Shown piece by piece: positions 11,558 to 23,859 of a DNA stretch of 64,000 nt. Numbering within the stretch: position 1 is the first letter of the stretch; every line of letters begins with the position of its first letter. Made by a program: the position numbers and the translations under genes. Location: assembly GCA_018907035.1 (NCBI GenBank), contig JACCIC010000125.1:1600514-1664513 (forward strand), in the 5' to 3' direction. The DNA is from Sycobia sp. Sy_11. Taxonomy: Eukaryota; Arthropoda; Insecta; Hymenoptera; Epichrysomallidae. The notes beneath the pieces were generated by a model that worked only from the letters and a program-made list of their open reading frames with translations, was not told the DNA's origin and made no database searches.

Positions 11558-12034
11558 CTATAGTTCGATATTCTTGCAAGAAAGTAAAATAAGTGAATTT
11601 AACAGCAGTCTAGAAGCGCTATGAAAAATCGCCCACTTCGTAGTTTGCCAGAATATCGAACTATATACTTTGTTAATTAAATATAAGGTGGTTGCGAAGG
11701 ACAGATCATGATTCTGTAGAAAATTTTTTGTCGGCTTACCAGATTTTTTATAAAACGAATATGCATTCTTCAGATAAGACAATATAACATCTGTGTGACA
11801 GTTGCATGTTCCCCAGTCATCAGCGTCAAAAGTCACGCATTTTAATCCAGCACTACAGATTTTTACGACAGATTTATATAAGCCATTCGAAGATTCTGAA
11901 CCAATCGCGATTCTCTTCGTGTCGGATCTGTTGATATCGGACGTCGTCGATAAAAGTATATTGGATACACCAAACGATAAGTTCTTCGTTACATTCCTGA
12001 TTATCTCCATTATAGACGTGAGAGTGCGAGTGTG
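11558..12034 (-). pseudogene. Inverted partial copy of the 8.6-9.3 kb unknown frame
   Basis: Minus-strand codons from about 12034 down to 11697 match the unknown frame at 8727-9072 at roughly 80% amino-acid identity without an internal stop. Beyond 11697 the similarity ends and the remaining open codons are probably chance. The other edge abuts a mariner fragment at 12034, so the copy is cut there. Retained motifs include CVTFDADDW and SGKPTKNFLQ. Function unknown. Confidence 0.45.
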
Positions 12035-12391
12035 CAACACTTCATTGCTTGTTCGTGAATTTACGGTCAAATACCAAACTTTAACGATGCCTCAGCCTCC
12101 ATATTCGCCAGATATCGCTCCTTGTAAGTTTTTTCTATTTCCAAAAATAAAGAGAACATTAAAAGGCCGTCGTTTTACAAGCATAGATGACATTAAAAGC
12201 GAATCGCTGAAAGAGCTAAAAGCTATTACATAGATCGACTTTCAAAAGTGTTTCCAGCATGCGAAAAAGCGTTGATACAAATACGTTATATCAGAGGGGG
12301 ATTGCCTTGAAGGGGACAAAATATATAGTGATGAATAAATAAATATTTTTATCATAAAATGAAAATTCTTATTATTTTTTTAACACACGTC
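12034..12391 (+). mobile_element. 3' fragment of a mariner transposon
   Basis: The plus strand encodes the mariner C-terminal region (SLLVREF, then PQPPYSPDIAPCKFFLFPK) and ends in a terminal repeat whose reverse complement starts CGACGTGTGTTAAAAAAATA. Both features match the element at 7014-8331 closely, so the two belong to one family. The 5' two thirds are missing and the fragment joins the unknown-frame copy at 12034. Its coding part stops at 12233. Confidence 0.8.
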
Positions 12392-12893
12392 GTATATACA
12401 TTTTTACATATACACATACACCCTTACATATAGATATATATACATATACATATATAAGTCACTAAACGATTATGAAGAGATACCCCTTATCACCCCTTCA
12501 ATGGTCGCCGAAGCAATAAGAAAACAATAAAATCAAGAAAAAAACAATAAAAGATATTAAAAAGAAATAAAAACATTTTTAATTATTTACATGGGATCAA
12601 ATTTCAGTACACTCTCCAGACACTGCTTCCGACTGGCGCGGCGTTATGGGGGGGGGGGAGAGGAATTTTCTATGTCTCTCCATAGCGTTATATACTACTA
12701 TTGTTTACTCTTTTAAGCATGGGCAATTCAATTTAATAGTATTGATCGATAGAATAATTTCTTAAATTTATGTTTTTTACAATTATATAAATAAATATAA
12801 ATATTGCCATAGTTTATATTTTTAGAATAATAAAATTATGCTATATTTTTTGAAATAATTATTACTTTAATGCACTAATTTCTTACTAAATAG
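12392..12893. other. AT-rich spacer or intron upstream of SLC19 exons
   Basis: No exon was recognised. It includes a G-run near 12648 and a polypyrimidine-like tract ending in TAG at 12893, used as the acceptor of the next exon. It is probably the 3' part of an intron of the SLC19-like gene. Confidence 0.5.
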
Positions 12894-13559
12894 GTGCCAT
12901 AGTTGTATTTTGTATTGGAAATCTTCAATTCAATTGGCCATTGATTGGTGAAGCCGTAATATTTATATTTTCATTTCTAGAAGGTTTGCTTTTACTGATA
13001 TCCTATATTAGTTACAACATATGGATTTTATACACTGTTTACATAGCTTTCGGAGTGACGTACCACTCGATAATTACAGTTGCAAGGTAACTACAAATTT
13101 TTACTTACATCCTTTTCTTACAGAATTAAATATTTTATTTTTTTATAGTTTTGAAGTTGCTAAATATGTATCAAAAGACAGTTATGGTCTTATATTCGGA
13201 ATCAATACATTTCTTGCACTTTTATTGCAGTCAATTCTAACATTCATTGTTGTTGATAAAAACTGTTTAGCTTTCGATATAAAGTTACAGGTATGAATTC
13301 AAAAAAATAAACAATACTCTAATTAAATTAGCAATTCGCCATGAATTCAATTTATTAATTAAATAATAGTCTAGTTAAAATTTTTATTACTAATTTTATA
13401 TTATATTTTCAGTACATAGTTTATGGAGGATATTTTATAGTCCTAGGTATTATTTTCATGTTTATGTCATCTGTTACAATTGTACATCACATTAAACATA
13501 ACAAGCCATTAAAAATTTGGTTAGAAAGTAATACCTCTACTAACAACTCAGACGATTAA
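12894..13559 (+). CDS. SLC19-type folate/thiamine transporter-like gene, last three exons
   Basis: Three exons join in phase: 12894-13086, 13149-13290 and 13413-13559, with GT..AG introns of 62 and 122 bp. The product is very hydrophobic, with about four membrane helices. It has the blocks FGINTFLALLLQSILT and YIVYGGYFIVLGIIFMF that I associate with the C-terminal half of the reduced-folate-carrier family (SLC19), which moves folate or thiamine across the plasma membrane. Translation ends with a charged cytoplasmic tail and TAA at 13557. Only about 160 codons are present, against roughly 450 in the family. The 5' exons are not recognised within the preceding 12 kb; they lie farther upstream or have been lost. 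AATAAA-like signals follow near 13581. Confidence 0.72.
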
Positions 13560-16299
13560 TATATTTAAATAAGAAGTAGAAAAATAAATTTAAAAATCAT
13601 TTTCTTCGATTACATATAAGCAAAAATAATAATCAGTCTTATCTTTATGCAGGATACTCATAATTGGATTATCTTAATGAATGGTATAATGTTTATGTAA
13701 AAGCAAAAAATTATTTTTTCAATTGTTTTAATAAAAAAAACATGTTAAAGATTGTGATGATATAAATATGTAATATCGAATCTAGAGCTTTTCTAAGATT
13801 TAAGAACCAATTCGGATCCTTAGTCAATACGTCTGCATTCATTTCGGCTAACTTTTTGAAATTCAGTAATTACAGTAAAAGGTAATTTTTAACTAATTCA
13901 TCATAACATTATCTTACAGAAATTTTTATCTATTTATTTTTATCAAACATGTAACCATTGAAATAAAATCTTCTAAATCCATCTTTCCTTTTGATACTTC
14001 ACATGAAATCGATAAAAAAATTTCATAGATGCATTTTTTAAATTATAAATAATTTAAGTGAAGATTGTCGAGTACACAGATTGAATAAGGAAGTATTTCT
14101 GAAACTTTCAATAATATGAATATGGGATGTTCGCATTTTATAATTTTGAAATAAATAATAATAATATAAATAACATAAATAATATAAAATAAATAATAAT
14201 AAAATATATGTATAATAAAAATATTTTTTTACAATAAAAATATTTTTCAATAATCCTATATTGATTTATATATTTTATAAACAATTTTGCGTAAATTAAA
14301 ATTTTATAGAATTTTCAGTAGCAAAAACGTTATTTTTCAGATTCTATTGAAAACACTTGCAATTTTTAAGAAAATAACTCTTATTGGCTTTTTATTTTTA
14401 TATTTAATTTTGAATATAATAGATAAAAATGTATTATGAGTTTTATCCATTTCTGCAAGAGTCGATCATTTAAAATAATTTTTTTAAACTTTAGAGGATC
14501 GAGATGACGCCCACATGCGTCATTTTTGGGCTTATATTTATTTGATTGGCTTGTATACAGCATAATTAGTAAAAAAACATTTTAATTCAAGTTGCTCGCC
14601 ATCTTGAATTCGCCATTTTAAATTTTAAAAGTTTGTTGCAAAAACGTCTTCAGTAACTCCAACAACGCCTAGGGAAACATTTTGGAAGCTTAGAAAATCT
14701 TCTAAACGTTTTTTACGAATACGAAAAAAATTATCATGCGCATTACAGTACCGGTCCGACATAACAACTTGAGGCATCATGCTCCGATCTGCCAAAGGCT
14801 TGGCCTTAGTTTCGGTTTTTGTGCATGACCTAAACTCAGAAAAACAGAGCTTTTGAAATTTCTCAAATCCCGGCACTCGAAAGATTAATAAAGATCGTTT
14901 AACTATTATTATATTAATTCTGCATTCTTTTAAATATTATTTTATCAAGTTATGAGCCATGACGCTTCCACTGCGCGAAACTTTAATACAATAGCTTTTT
15001 ATATGTTAAGAATGAATATAATACGAGCGCTCGTATGAGACGTTTGAGAGTTTCTCTCATCGCCGCCTGACTTCTAAAAAAGTAAATCGCTTTGGCCGCC
15101 TTTTTATTGTCCGTATCATACGAAAAGCTCACCATCACCCTTTTAAGCGTTGGGAAAGAGTTCTTTATATATTTTTTATATATAAACCAACGAGATAGAG
15201 TTTTTGTGTGACGGTATCACAATCAAGTAAATTTAATTTCCTTCACTAAACGCTCTATGAAAAAAGAGAGAGGTACAATTACGATTACACTTGAATACAA
15301 GTATAATTTTTATATACAATAGACTAGAAAAGTAAACTAGATTCAAACAAAATTTCTTAGAAAATAATTAGAACTTATAGTAGTGACTAGATCTTATTTT
15401 AAAAAAACTGAGTTTCTTGAACATATAACAAACTTTACTATAAATATAATATAATCTACAAATATATGTTATTTAAAAATTGAAGTATACTCTAGATGTA
15501 AATAGTTTCAAACAAATTAAAGGTGATTATATTTTAATGGAAATAGCAGTCATCCCGTTCAGTTATGATTTTGTTATGTTTTTTCCAACATCCCGTATCA
15601 TAGTACAAACCCGGTGCACTTGAAAAGAATATAATTGGGAGTTTTCTTCGTACTGCTTTTTCTGATGCTACCAGAAATTCCGTCTGTGACAAATCCAGAC
15701 GAAAATGGTTGTCAACTTAAACTTTTTGTTCGCAATATGCAAGAATATGGTTACTCTTTAAATCGTTGAAATGTGTAATAGTATACACATCCTATAATCC
15801 TATTTCTGCCAAACTAATTAAATGATTCTATTAGTGTTCCATTGAATATAAAAAAATAGGAGAAAGGAGTAATAGAAATAGCTCAAGGTATAATGGTAGA
15901 TCAAGGCAGATTTCTTCTCTCCTCCGGATTAATTCGAAAGGAACGAACGAATGTCGATAGACTTCATAGTGTAGTTTAAAGGAGCGGAGGTGTGTCAGAA
16001 TGTACGTATGCCGGTATATCGCTAACGTGTCTACTGAGATACATGTCAGCTACATTATATACTCGTTTATCAATAATAATCTAGAAAAATTGGCTCGTGC
16101 ATAGCAAGAATAACTAACATTTATGCTTTTTATGTAAAATTTAAAATCATTATTTTTATTTATTTAGATATTTGATTCTTTAATAACATCATTATCCGTT
16201 CGTGCTTATTGAAAATATATATTATAGTATTAATATATTAACTATTTATGTATTAAATATTAATGTTATCACGAATAATTATATTAATATTCCGTGTCG
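13560..16299. other. Long AT-rich stretch, no gene recognised
   Basis: It contains the probable 3' UTR of the SLC19-like gene and then AT-rich DNA. A minus-strand open frame of 83 codons at 14625-14876 matches nothing I know and may be chance. A GC-richer patch at 14940-15130 has no gene. No repeat structure was identified. Confidence 0.5.
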
Positions 16300-17459
16300 C
16301 TATTTCTCTCTACTTGACAGTCAAACCTAGGGCATATTAGCTCCGATTATCACGCGGATCTTGCTTACGATGTCTTGAATGCCGCGGGCAGCACATCCAC
16401 GATACTCCAGTATAGATGGCTGCTCCTTAAGATTAACTATCAGCGACGAAAAATACAATGACAACAACTCAAAAATCTATAACTGAATACAAAAATTTCA
16501 TTCCAGTCATCTGGAATATACAATTGTCTCAGATTATAATTTTAAACATCTTTTATATGGATTTTACATTATATTCTAAATTATTTGAATTTTGAATTCA
16601 GAAACTAAAATAATACATTTGTTTATTTTATACATAGCGAAATTCTTGTCAATATCATCGTAGACTAAACTGAACATTCTATGTTAGTATTGTAGAATTT
16701 GTCTCGATAATTTTTAACTATTTTAGATGAAGTAATATAGAACAGAGTATCCCTTTTTTACTTTATAGTTATATATAACTTTTTATATGTTTATATAATT
16801 TATATAAAAATCTGTTTCAAAGCAGCGTCCGCTTCACAAAGGTGATATTTTTCAAAACCATTTTATACTATATTCAGTTGTGAAGATACTATATGTCTCG
16901 ACACGATTGTTATACAGAATTTCGTCTTGGGAAAGTAGATTACGATATCCACGTGTCCCGCGACTACTTCTATGGAGAGTATGGTATTCAAATGCCAGAA
17001 TACGAAACTTCTATCTTCAAAACATGACACACTTGCAACATGAAGGCCATCCTTCACGATGCAGTTTCTCTCACGTACATCACGCAGAGCCCGTTTTAAT
17101 TATTCACCTTAGACCCCCTGTGTTCTCGGCGTTTCCTATCCTCGTACTTAGGTAATCATACCTCGCGATCTCCACCGAGGAAACTGCCACACATCTCAGT
17201 ATTTCCATGTGATGCTCAATCGTTATTGACTGTCAAAGCGTGTATTGGCTAATGCCCTCCCGTCACACACACTTTCAATATACGCACATATATCCTCTCA
17301 CTCCTTTAGCACTGAGTCGGTAAACCCCCATTATTGTGCTTATCATATATAGAACCGACTACTCTATAAAATAAAACACCATAACCCGGTATATGTGCAT
17401 GGGACACATCGTTTATCTAATGAATAATGTCAATACAATAGAAAAATTATTTCTTTTTA
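16300..17459. other. Mixed-composition stretch, no gene recognised
   Basis: Two patches (16310-16450 and 16830-17250) have more balanced composition and could hold old coding sequence, but no family motif was seen in any frame. The open frames on both strands at 16863-17155 are short and mutually overlapping. Confidence 0.4.
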
Positions 17460-17870
17460 TACCACTGCAGCAACATTAACGTCATGTAAAATCGTCGTGC
17501 GCCGTCTTTCGGCGTCTATTCGTACGGCACTCATTTTGGAACCTTTTCCATGAATCCCGTAGTGTTTTTAGGTGCAGGTAAATGGTTTCAGATGTAACCC
17601 CTAATGATGTAGCAAGTTTTTCTTAAATCTGACAGAGATCCTTTTCCAGCAAAGTGTCTAATTTTTTATTTCAAATGTGTTCGGCTTTCTGAAGTGATTC
17701 ATGTCTTCAACTTTAAAATCGCCAGTTTTGAACCAATTGAACCACTCGTAAAACGTTGATTTACCAATACATTTTTGCAAAGCAAACGATAGATCGCAGT
17801 ATACTTTTCTTCATATTAAAGAATAGAATCAAGAATTCCCACAAATGAAGTTTATTTGTCTGGAAACTTG
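17460..17870 (-). pseudogene. Mariner transposase N-terminal half, decayed
   Basis: The minus strand encodes pieces of the mariner DNA-binding half in several frames. The order corresponds to the better-preserved relic at 19213-20105, including a helix-turn-helix region near 17700-17790 and a linker near 17500-17600. There are many stops and frame changes. No terminal repeats were found. Confidence 0.6.
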
Positions 17871-19212
17871 TCATATTTTTACTCAATGAAATAAACAACA
17901 TCGAAAGAAATCCTTAAAAATAATGGCACAGTGTTGTTAACATGTACGCAGCGTATAAACATAGCACATGTGATCTGTCATTCCTGATCGTGATCTACTG
18001 GTGACGCCATTTTTTGCCAGACGAGGAAAACTTACTTTTACACCCAGTTGTTTGACGCTAAGCCAACTAGTGATAATAGAGAGAGAGCGTGGATAAGACA
18101 CTGAAAAAAGAGGGGAAATGAATATAAAACTGTCGGTAGCTTGCAAGGTCTGCCCGTATTATAGGTTAAAGTATTCTTAGATAAACAAATATGTATATAA
18201 AGTTTATTTGATTTTTATCTAGAATTATCAAATTAAATTATATTTGTTTCTAGAAAAATTTACAAGAAGTCGAAAACGAATATTAGAAAGAAGTGAAAAC
18301 TCTAATAGAGAACTATCAACTACGAACTATATAGTTAGCACCCATCAAAATAATGATCGTACTATAGGACCTGGCACCAATAGTTCGAACGTCGATAGTC
18401 TAGCATTAATAGAGATGAAGGTCACACATAAATAAGTGAAAAAGTGGCTAAGGGGATGTCTCGTATTCCCTAGTTGCTCGGGTCGGTCATCTGAAAAAAG
18501 GCTGGCACTTGTATAGACTAATAAAGTTGTGCAATTGTATATGTTGTATATGTACACTTATATAGACTAATAAAGTGATCGTAAACCGATACCAATTCAT
18601 AAGATCATATTTCACAGTCTGGCTGATACGCGTTTCTTTTTGAAGAAGTCAGTCGCATATATACGTCATTCGTAATACCCGCCGATCAATACAACTTGAG
18701 CGCTGTTCCTTTTTATCTACCCTCAACACCTGTATTAATGTAGTATATGCGATATCTTTATAAAGACTTGGTTAATAGAAAAATTGCATTGGTCTAAATA
18801 TTAATTGGAAAAAATACCAAGTATTTAAGAAAAGGATAGAATATCTGGGACAGATTACGGAAACAAGACGTGGGAACCATCAAAGGGAAAGAACCGAGAA
18901 AGACAACAGCAATGGCGCATTAATCAGAGCCGAGAACGACAAAGCTAATCTAGTGCTTTTTAGGAGTAGCAACATATATGAGAAAAATCATCTTTGAGAA
19001 TTATGCCAAGATTGCAAAGCTACTCAACCATGTCTAAAACAACATTCGTTTTAATTTTACTCGAGAGCAATATGAAACCCGCGCGCCTTAAGTTAGCGTT
19101 AGCTTAAGTACAAGTTCCATAGCTCTATCGCCAAGCATGATATTTGATGCCATATACTATATTTATAGAGATGTATGGTGCGATTCTTTATGTATAGAGC
19201 GATTCTTTATAT
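17871..19212. other. Spacer, no gene recognised
   Basis: A small direct duplication of TATAGACTAATAAAGT occurs at about 18514 and 18561. The short open frames are not recognised. Confidence 0.5.
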
Positions 19213-20105
19213 ATAGAGATCTATGGTTGCTATTCTTTAATATGAAGAAAAGTACGGTTGAGGCTCATCGTTTGCTTTACAAAAGTTATGGGACTAAAAA
19301 TATTGGTAAATCCATGTTCTGCGAGTGGTTCAAACAGTTCAAAACTGACGATTTTCAAGTTTTAAAGACAAGGATCACTTCAGAAAGTCGAAAACTTTTG
19401 AGAAAACAATTAGATACTTAATTAATTTTCTGGAAGAGGATCTGTGTCAGATTCAAGAAGAACTTGTTACATCATGAGAAGTTACGTATGAAGCTATTTT
19501 TCTACACCTAGAAGCAATGGGATTCATGGAAAAGGTTGGAAAATGAGTGTCATACGAATAGAAGCCCAAAGACGGCGAACGACGATTTAACATGTCGTAA
19601 ATGTTGCTGCAGCGGTATAAAAATAAATCATTTTTGTATCCTATTCTTATTAGTGATGAAAAATCGATTTATTATGATAAGCCTAAATGCAGAAAATCGT
19701 ATACAAAGCCTGGCGAGCTCGCCCAATCGACATCGAAACGGAATATGGTAAAGGAATATGAATGTGAGGTCATGCTCTGTGTATAGTGAGATCAAAACGA
19801 TGTCACATACTGCGAGCTGTTTCCGAGTTTCTTCATTCAGTTATTTTCAGGATAACGCTCGGTCACATCTTGCAGCTTTGGTCAAAAACTATTTAGAGCG
19901 TAGTGATCGAAAATTTGGCCTCTCCCGCCATATGGTGCAGCTTTGGAACGATAGGATCCAATTTAGTAGAGGGAATCAAAAATTGGTTCGATACCTTCTT
20001 AGGGCCGAATGGTTTTCAGCATTAAACCGCACAGTTTGGAAAACATGCTGGATGCTTACTTGTACAACCAATAACTTAACCAATTTTTTTATACTTCGTT
20101 ATTAA
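19213..20105 (+). pseudogene. Mariner transposase, decayed
   Basis: Plus-strand pieces in changing frames give an N-terminal block (MKKSTVEAHRLLYKSYG) at about 19241, then WFKQFKTDDFQV at about 19327. Later come a region matching the first catalytic Asp area near 19640-19700 and FQDNARSHLAALVKNYLE at about 19846-19900 (second catalytic Asp context D-N-A-R-x-H). The third catalytic region is badly eroded. It shares its N-terminal family with the relic at 17460-17870. No terminal repeats were identified. Confidence 0.75.
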
Positions 20106-20440
20106 AACGTAGTTTGTTACGATTGTCTATATTGAAAGGCACTTATGAAAATTTTCTGAATTTACGTCACATGCGATCTTATCAGAATCCACTTAAATCA
20201 GGATTCAATTTTAAAACGAATAATAAAAGTACTTGTGAAATGTATATCTGTATTATATGTTTTACAGGTGCCAAAATTACTGGACCAATCGCCTTGAAAT
20301 TTTAACCATTTCTTTATGATCTGGATTAGATGCTTTTAGATTAGACAATTTTTTTTGCAAATTTAAAGAAAAGAAACATGGCAAATATTTAGTTACTTTA
20401 CTAGCAATCGCAAAAATATATATGTATTACTTGTGCATTG
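20106..20440. other. Spacer, no gene recognised
   Basis: AT-rich DNA between two mariner relics, with nothing identified. Confidence 0.5.
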
Positions 20441-21240
20441 ATGAGGTGTGTTCAAATAATAAGGTGACCTTTTGTTTCTCACAAATAATATTTATTTATT
20501 AATCAATGTTTATGTTTTCTCAATGTTTCTCAATCTTATTGTTTATGTTATCTATCATCTCAATGTTTATGTTATTCCAAGTAACCTCCTTCAGATACAA
20601 TATACTTGTGCCAATGCTTTTTCTAACCATCGATGCAATTCTGATAATCAATTTTTGGTATATCCTTGAGTTCTTTCAGCGATGCAGTTTTTATTTCCTC
20701 AATCGTCGACAATCGATGTCCTTTCGTGGGTCTTTTTAGTTTTTTCAGAAAAAATTACTAGGGTGCTAAATCCGGTAAATACGGAAGCATAGGCATGATT
20801 GATGTTGTTTTTGATCAAAAAAATATTTTCTGCGTATCACCTCTCGAAAACGACACATAACTCCAAGATACTACTCTTTATTGACCGCACAACCTTGTAA
20901 TAAGAATTACTGATGCACTACGCCATGGTAATAAAAGAAAACAGTGAGCAAAATTTTGACTTCTGATCGAAGTTCGTGTGAGTTCTTTGGTCTTGGTTCT
21001 TCTGGGCTCTTCCATTGGGAGGATTAGGCTTCAGTGTATTAGTTATTTCCGTCATTATTAGTTATAACCCTTTTGAGAAAAACAGTATCATTATTGACTT
21101 CAATCAACAACTTCGGAGATATGATCATGCGATGGTTTCTTTGATCAAGATTAAGCAGTTTTAGAACAAAATTTTGCTGACACATCTTATGCCCAAAATA
21201 TATAAAAATCAAATGTTTTAAATTTTCAGATATTTCCTGA
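20441..21240 (-). mobile_element. Mariner relic, one terminal repeat visible
   Basis: A terminal repeat of the form GAGGTGTGTTCAAATAATAA starts near 20443. On the minus strand from about 20780 to 20590 the mariner C-terminal region is readable (KRPTKGHRLSTIEEIKTA and KELKDIPKIDYQNCIDG) with one stop. Farther up, only fragments of the catalytic region remain. The N-terminal half and right repeat were not found, so the element is truncated near 21240. Confidence 0.7.
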
Positions 21241-22499
21241 TTTTGTTAATTGTTTAAAAAATCCGAAATTCGTCGAGAAGTGTCAATTTTGCTCAAATTG
21301 CTCGAATAATTGACCGCTAGTGATCAATGTGTGTGACTCGCGAGCCAAGTTTTGAAAAAAATAAAGAAAAGAATGAATATTAGAAAGCAATTTTGCTGCA
21401 GAAAATTTGTTCCAAAAATACACTCTTGTTGAGTGTGAACTCAACAAGCCTACAAAGAGGAATTCCATTCAAATGATATTTATTTCAATTCCGGAAATCG
21501 AAAAAGACGAGTTTCTCTGTACTTTCAAAAAACAAGTGCGCCGCGAAAAAATTATTGTTTCTCCTATTGTCTATTCTATACGTATGCTCGTGCTGACTCA
21601 AGAGCTCATGTGCATGCAAATGAAGGCAGTTGCGTACAATTAATTTTGTGTTTCTTTTCTTTCTCATTTAAAAATTGTATTAAAAAATTTTCTGTCTACC
21701 TTGTGTATCCGTAAAATCAAAATAAACGCACGCACACACAACCTCCCACCGTATTAATATATAATTAAATTATACGGAGACCAACTGACAAAATATCCGA
21801 ACGAGGTGAACACACTAAGGTAGAAGATTGGGTATCTTACCTGAATACAAGAGAAATTGATCAAGCTCTTGCAGCAACCGAGTTGAGAGCAAACGGTTCG
21901 CAGTTTCAAAAGTGCAACCACATCTGCTGGTGGCAGTTAGGTAAGTACAGAATAGCTGAGTTGGTTTCGAAAGCAAACGCGAACACCCAAGACAAAAGGA
22001 GTAGGTGCGTGATTATATTATAAAGTCATTGTAACCGGGCCGAAGCGTATTTTGGGACGACCAAGAGAGTTCAACGCCCTACTTGCAGCTGCGGTGTAGC
22101 ATGCTAGCTGCACTTGTCCTCTTATATGCGTTCTTCTTAGCATCATCCAGGTAATGAGGTTTCAAACCACCGCTCGTCCAAACGACAGACTTGACCATTA
22201 TTTCTCTGGTTAGCATCTAAAGGCGGTCTGTGACAGGCTGAACCCTCCGCATCTTGTAAGCACTAGTCGACCATCGTTCCAACGAATACATACAAACTCA
22301 AGCTTAGCCCGGGCTTAATTCTTAGAACTCACCGCATACACTGAGTAGCAAATTCAATCTTAAAGCAAGCAAAAGAACTTCTTTTTCGAATTCCTTTTGG
22401 GCTGACTAGCTTTCGAGTACGCCCGCGCTTTATCGACTTCGCATCTCGCCGACGATGCCTAGTTTTTTATACACGTGAATTCATGTTATCTCGGGCGTA
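21241..22499. other. Spacer, no gene recognised
   Basis: The 78-codon plus-strand open frame at 21407 and its minus-strand overlap match nothing known to me. The stretch 21790-22480 has balanced base composition but no recognisable frame or RNA gene. Confidence 0.4.
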
Positions 22500-23782
22500 T
22501 GAGGTCAGACAATGAAGTATTGCAATCGATTTTATTTCTCGGCCTGAGGTAACATTGCGAATCTGTAACACAGCCACCATACTAGTAGATCCCTACTTTA
22601 TCGCTTGAGATCTTGACTACGCTCGTACGATCATTTCTTTACTAGCTCTAGAGTGTTTTGTTATAACGCCCGAGTAGTACATATCACAAAAATGGAACAG
22701 AGAAATTTAGAGCAACCGTGCCGGATAAAATTTTTTGTGAAACTTGGCGAAACCGCGACAGAAACTTATGAAAAAGTATTTAAAGTGTATGGTAGTGATG
22801 CTCTGAGTCGTAATTAGGAGCTTCGGTGGTATGACGATTTTAAAAAAGGCCGTGAGAGCGTCAAAGTCGAGGCGTGGAGCGGAAGGCCAATTCAAGTGCA
22901 AACCGACGCGAATGCGTAGAGCTTCCGCGCCGTTTTTTGTCAAGACCGGCAACTAACCATTCGAATGTTGGCTGACGAGCCAAGGTTTAACCGAAGATTT
23001 CGATATGAAAAAGCTGTGCGCTAAGATGGTACCGAAGAACCTTTTAGATGAGCAAAAAGCACGTCGAATAAACATTGCTCACGATTGTCTCGAGCAGGTT
23101 GAAAGTGATTCTACTGTTTTCGATCGAGTTATTACTGGTGGTGAAATTTGGTTCTTTCAATATGATCCCGGAGCTGAACGACAATGCCGACAGTGGCTGT
23201 TCCCTGTAGCGCCAAAGCCAAAGAAGGCGAAAATGAGCTAGTTTAAAGTGAAAACCATGTTCATTTGATTCTTCGACAGCAAAGAAGCAGTTCACCAAGA
23301 GTTTGTATCACCTAGACGAACAGTACATCAATTATTCTACCGCAATGTGCTCAAAAAATTACGAAAAAGGGTGCTCCGAATACGCAGAGATCGCAAAGAT
23401 TTGGCTTCTGCATCACGGCATTGCTCCCTGTCAGAATGCATTCAGTAACTCTCAATTTTTGACATTTAAGAGTATCGCATCATTATCACAAGCGCCCTAT
23501 TCACCGGACATGTCACCCGACGACTTTTTCCTATTTGTCCATTTGAAAATTTTTTTCAAAGATCGATATTTGGACTTCATTTATGTCCAAAAATCTCTGA
23601 CGAGGGTACTCAGACAGAGCCCTCAAGACGTTCCAGAATTGTTACGAAAACTGGAAAACTCATTGGAATAAGTGTATAGATACGGGACGGGACTGCTTTG
23701 AAAGGGATCGCAGCGATCTACCTTTATTTTTAAATAAACTCGATTTTTTAATTTTATCGTATTACTTAATTTTCTGACCTCA
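22500..23782 (+). mobile_element. Mariner transposon with both inverted repeats, transposase decayed
   Basis: The left end begins TGAGGTCAGACAATGAAGTA at 22500 and the reverse complement of the right end begins TGAGGTCAGAAAATTAAGTA, finishing at 23782. TA pairs flank both ends. The transposase starts with ATG at 22692. Recognisable blocks are KLGETATETYEKVFKVYGSD near 22741, EKAVR-like and MVPKNLLDEQKARR near 23026, and PYSPDMSPDDFFLF at about 23495-23536 with the third catalytic Asp region. Frameshifts and stops interrupt the gene. Length 1283 bp is near full size. Confidence 0.88.
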
Positions 23783-23859
23783 TACACTATCGGCCCTCTT
23801 CTAATCTGACTACCATTTACGTAGATTACTTGAAAATAATCAAGTATTTAACATAGAAA

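Noticed and set aside
16863..17155. Opposed open frames of 64 and 91 codons
   Set aside because: No family motif, no splice context, mutual overlap; left as unassigned.
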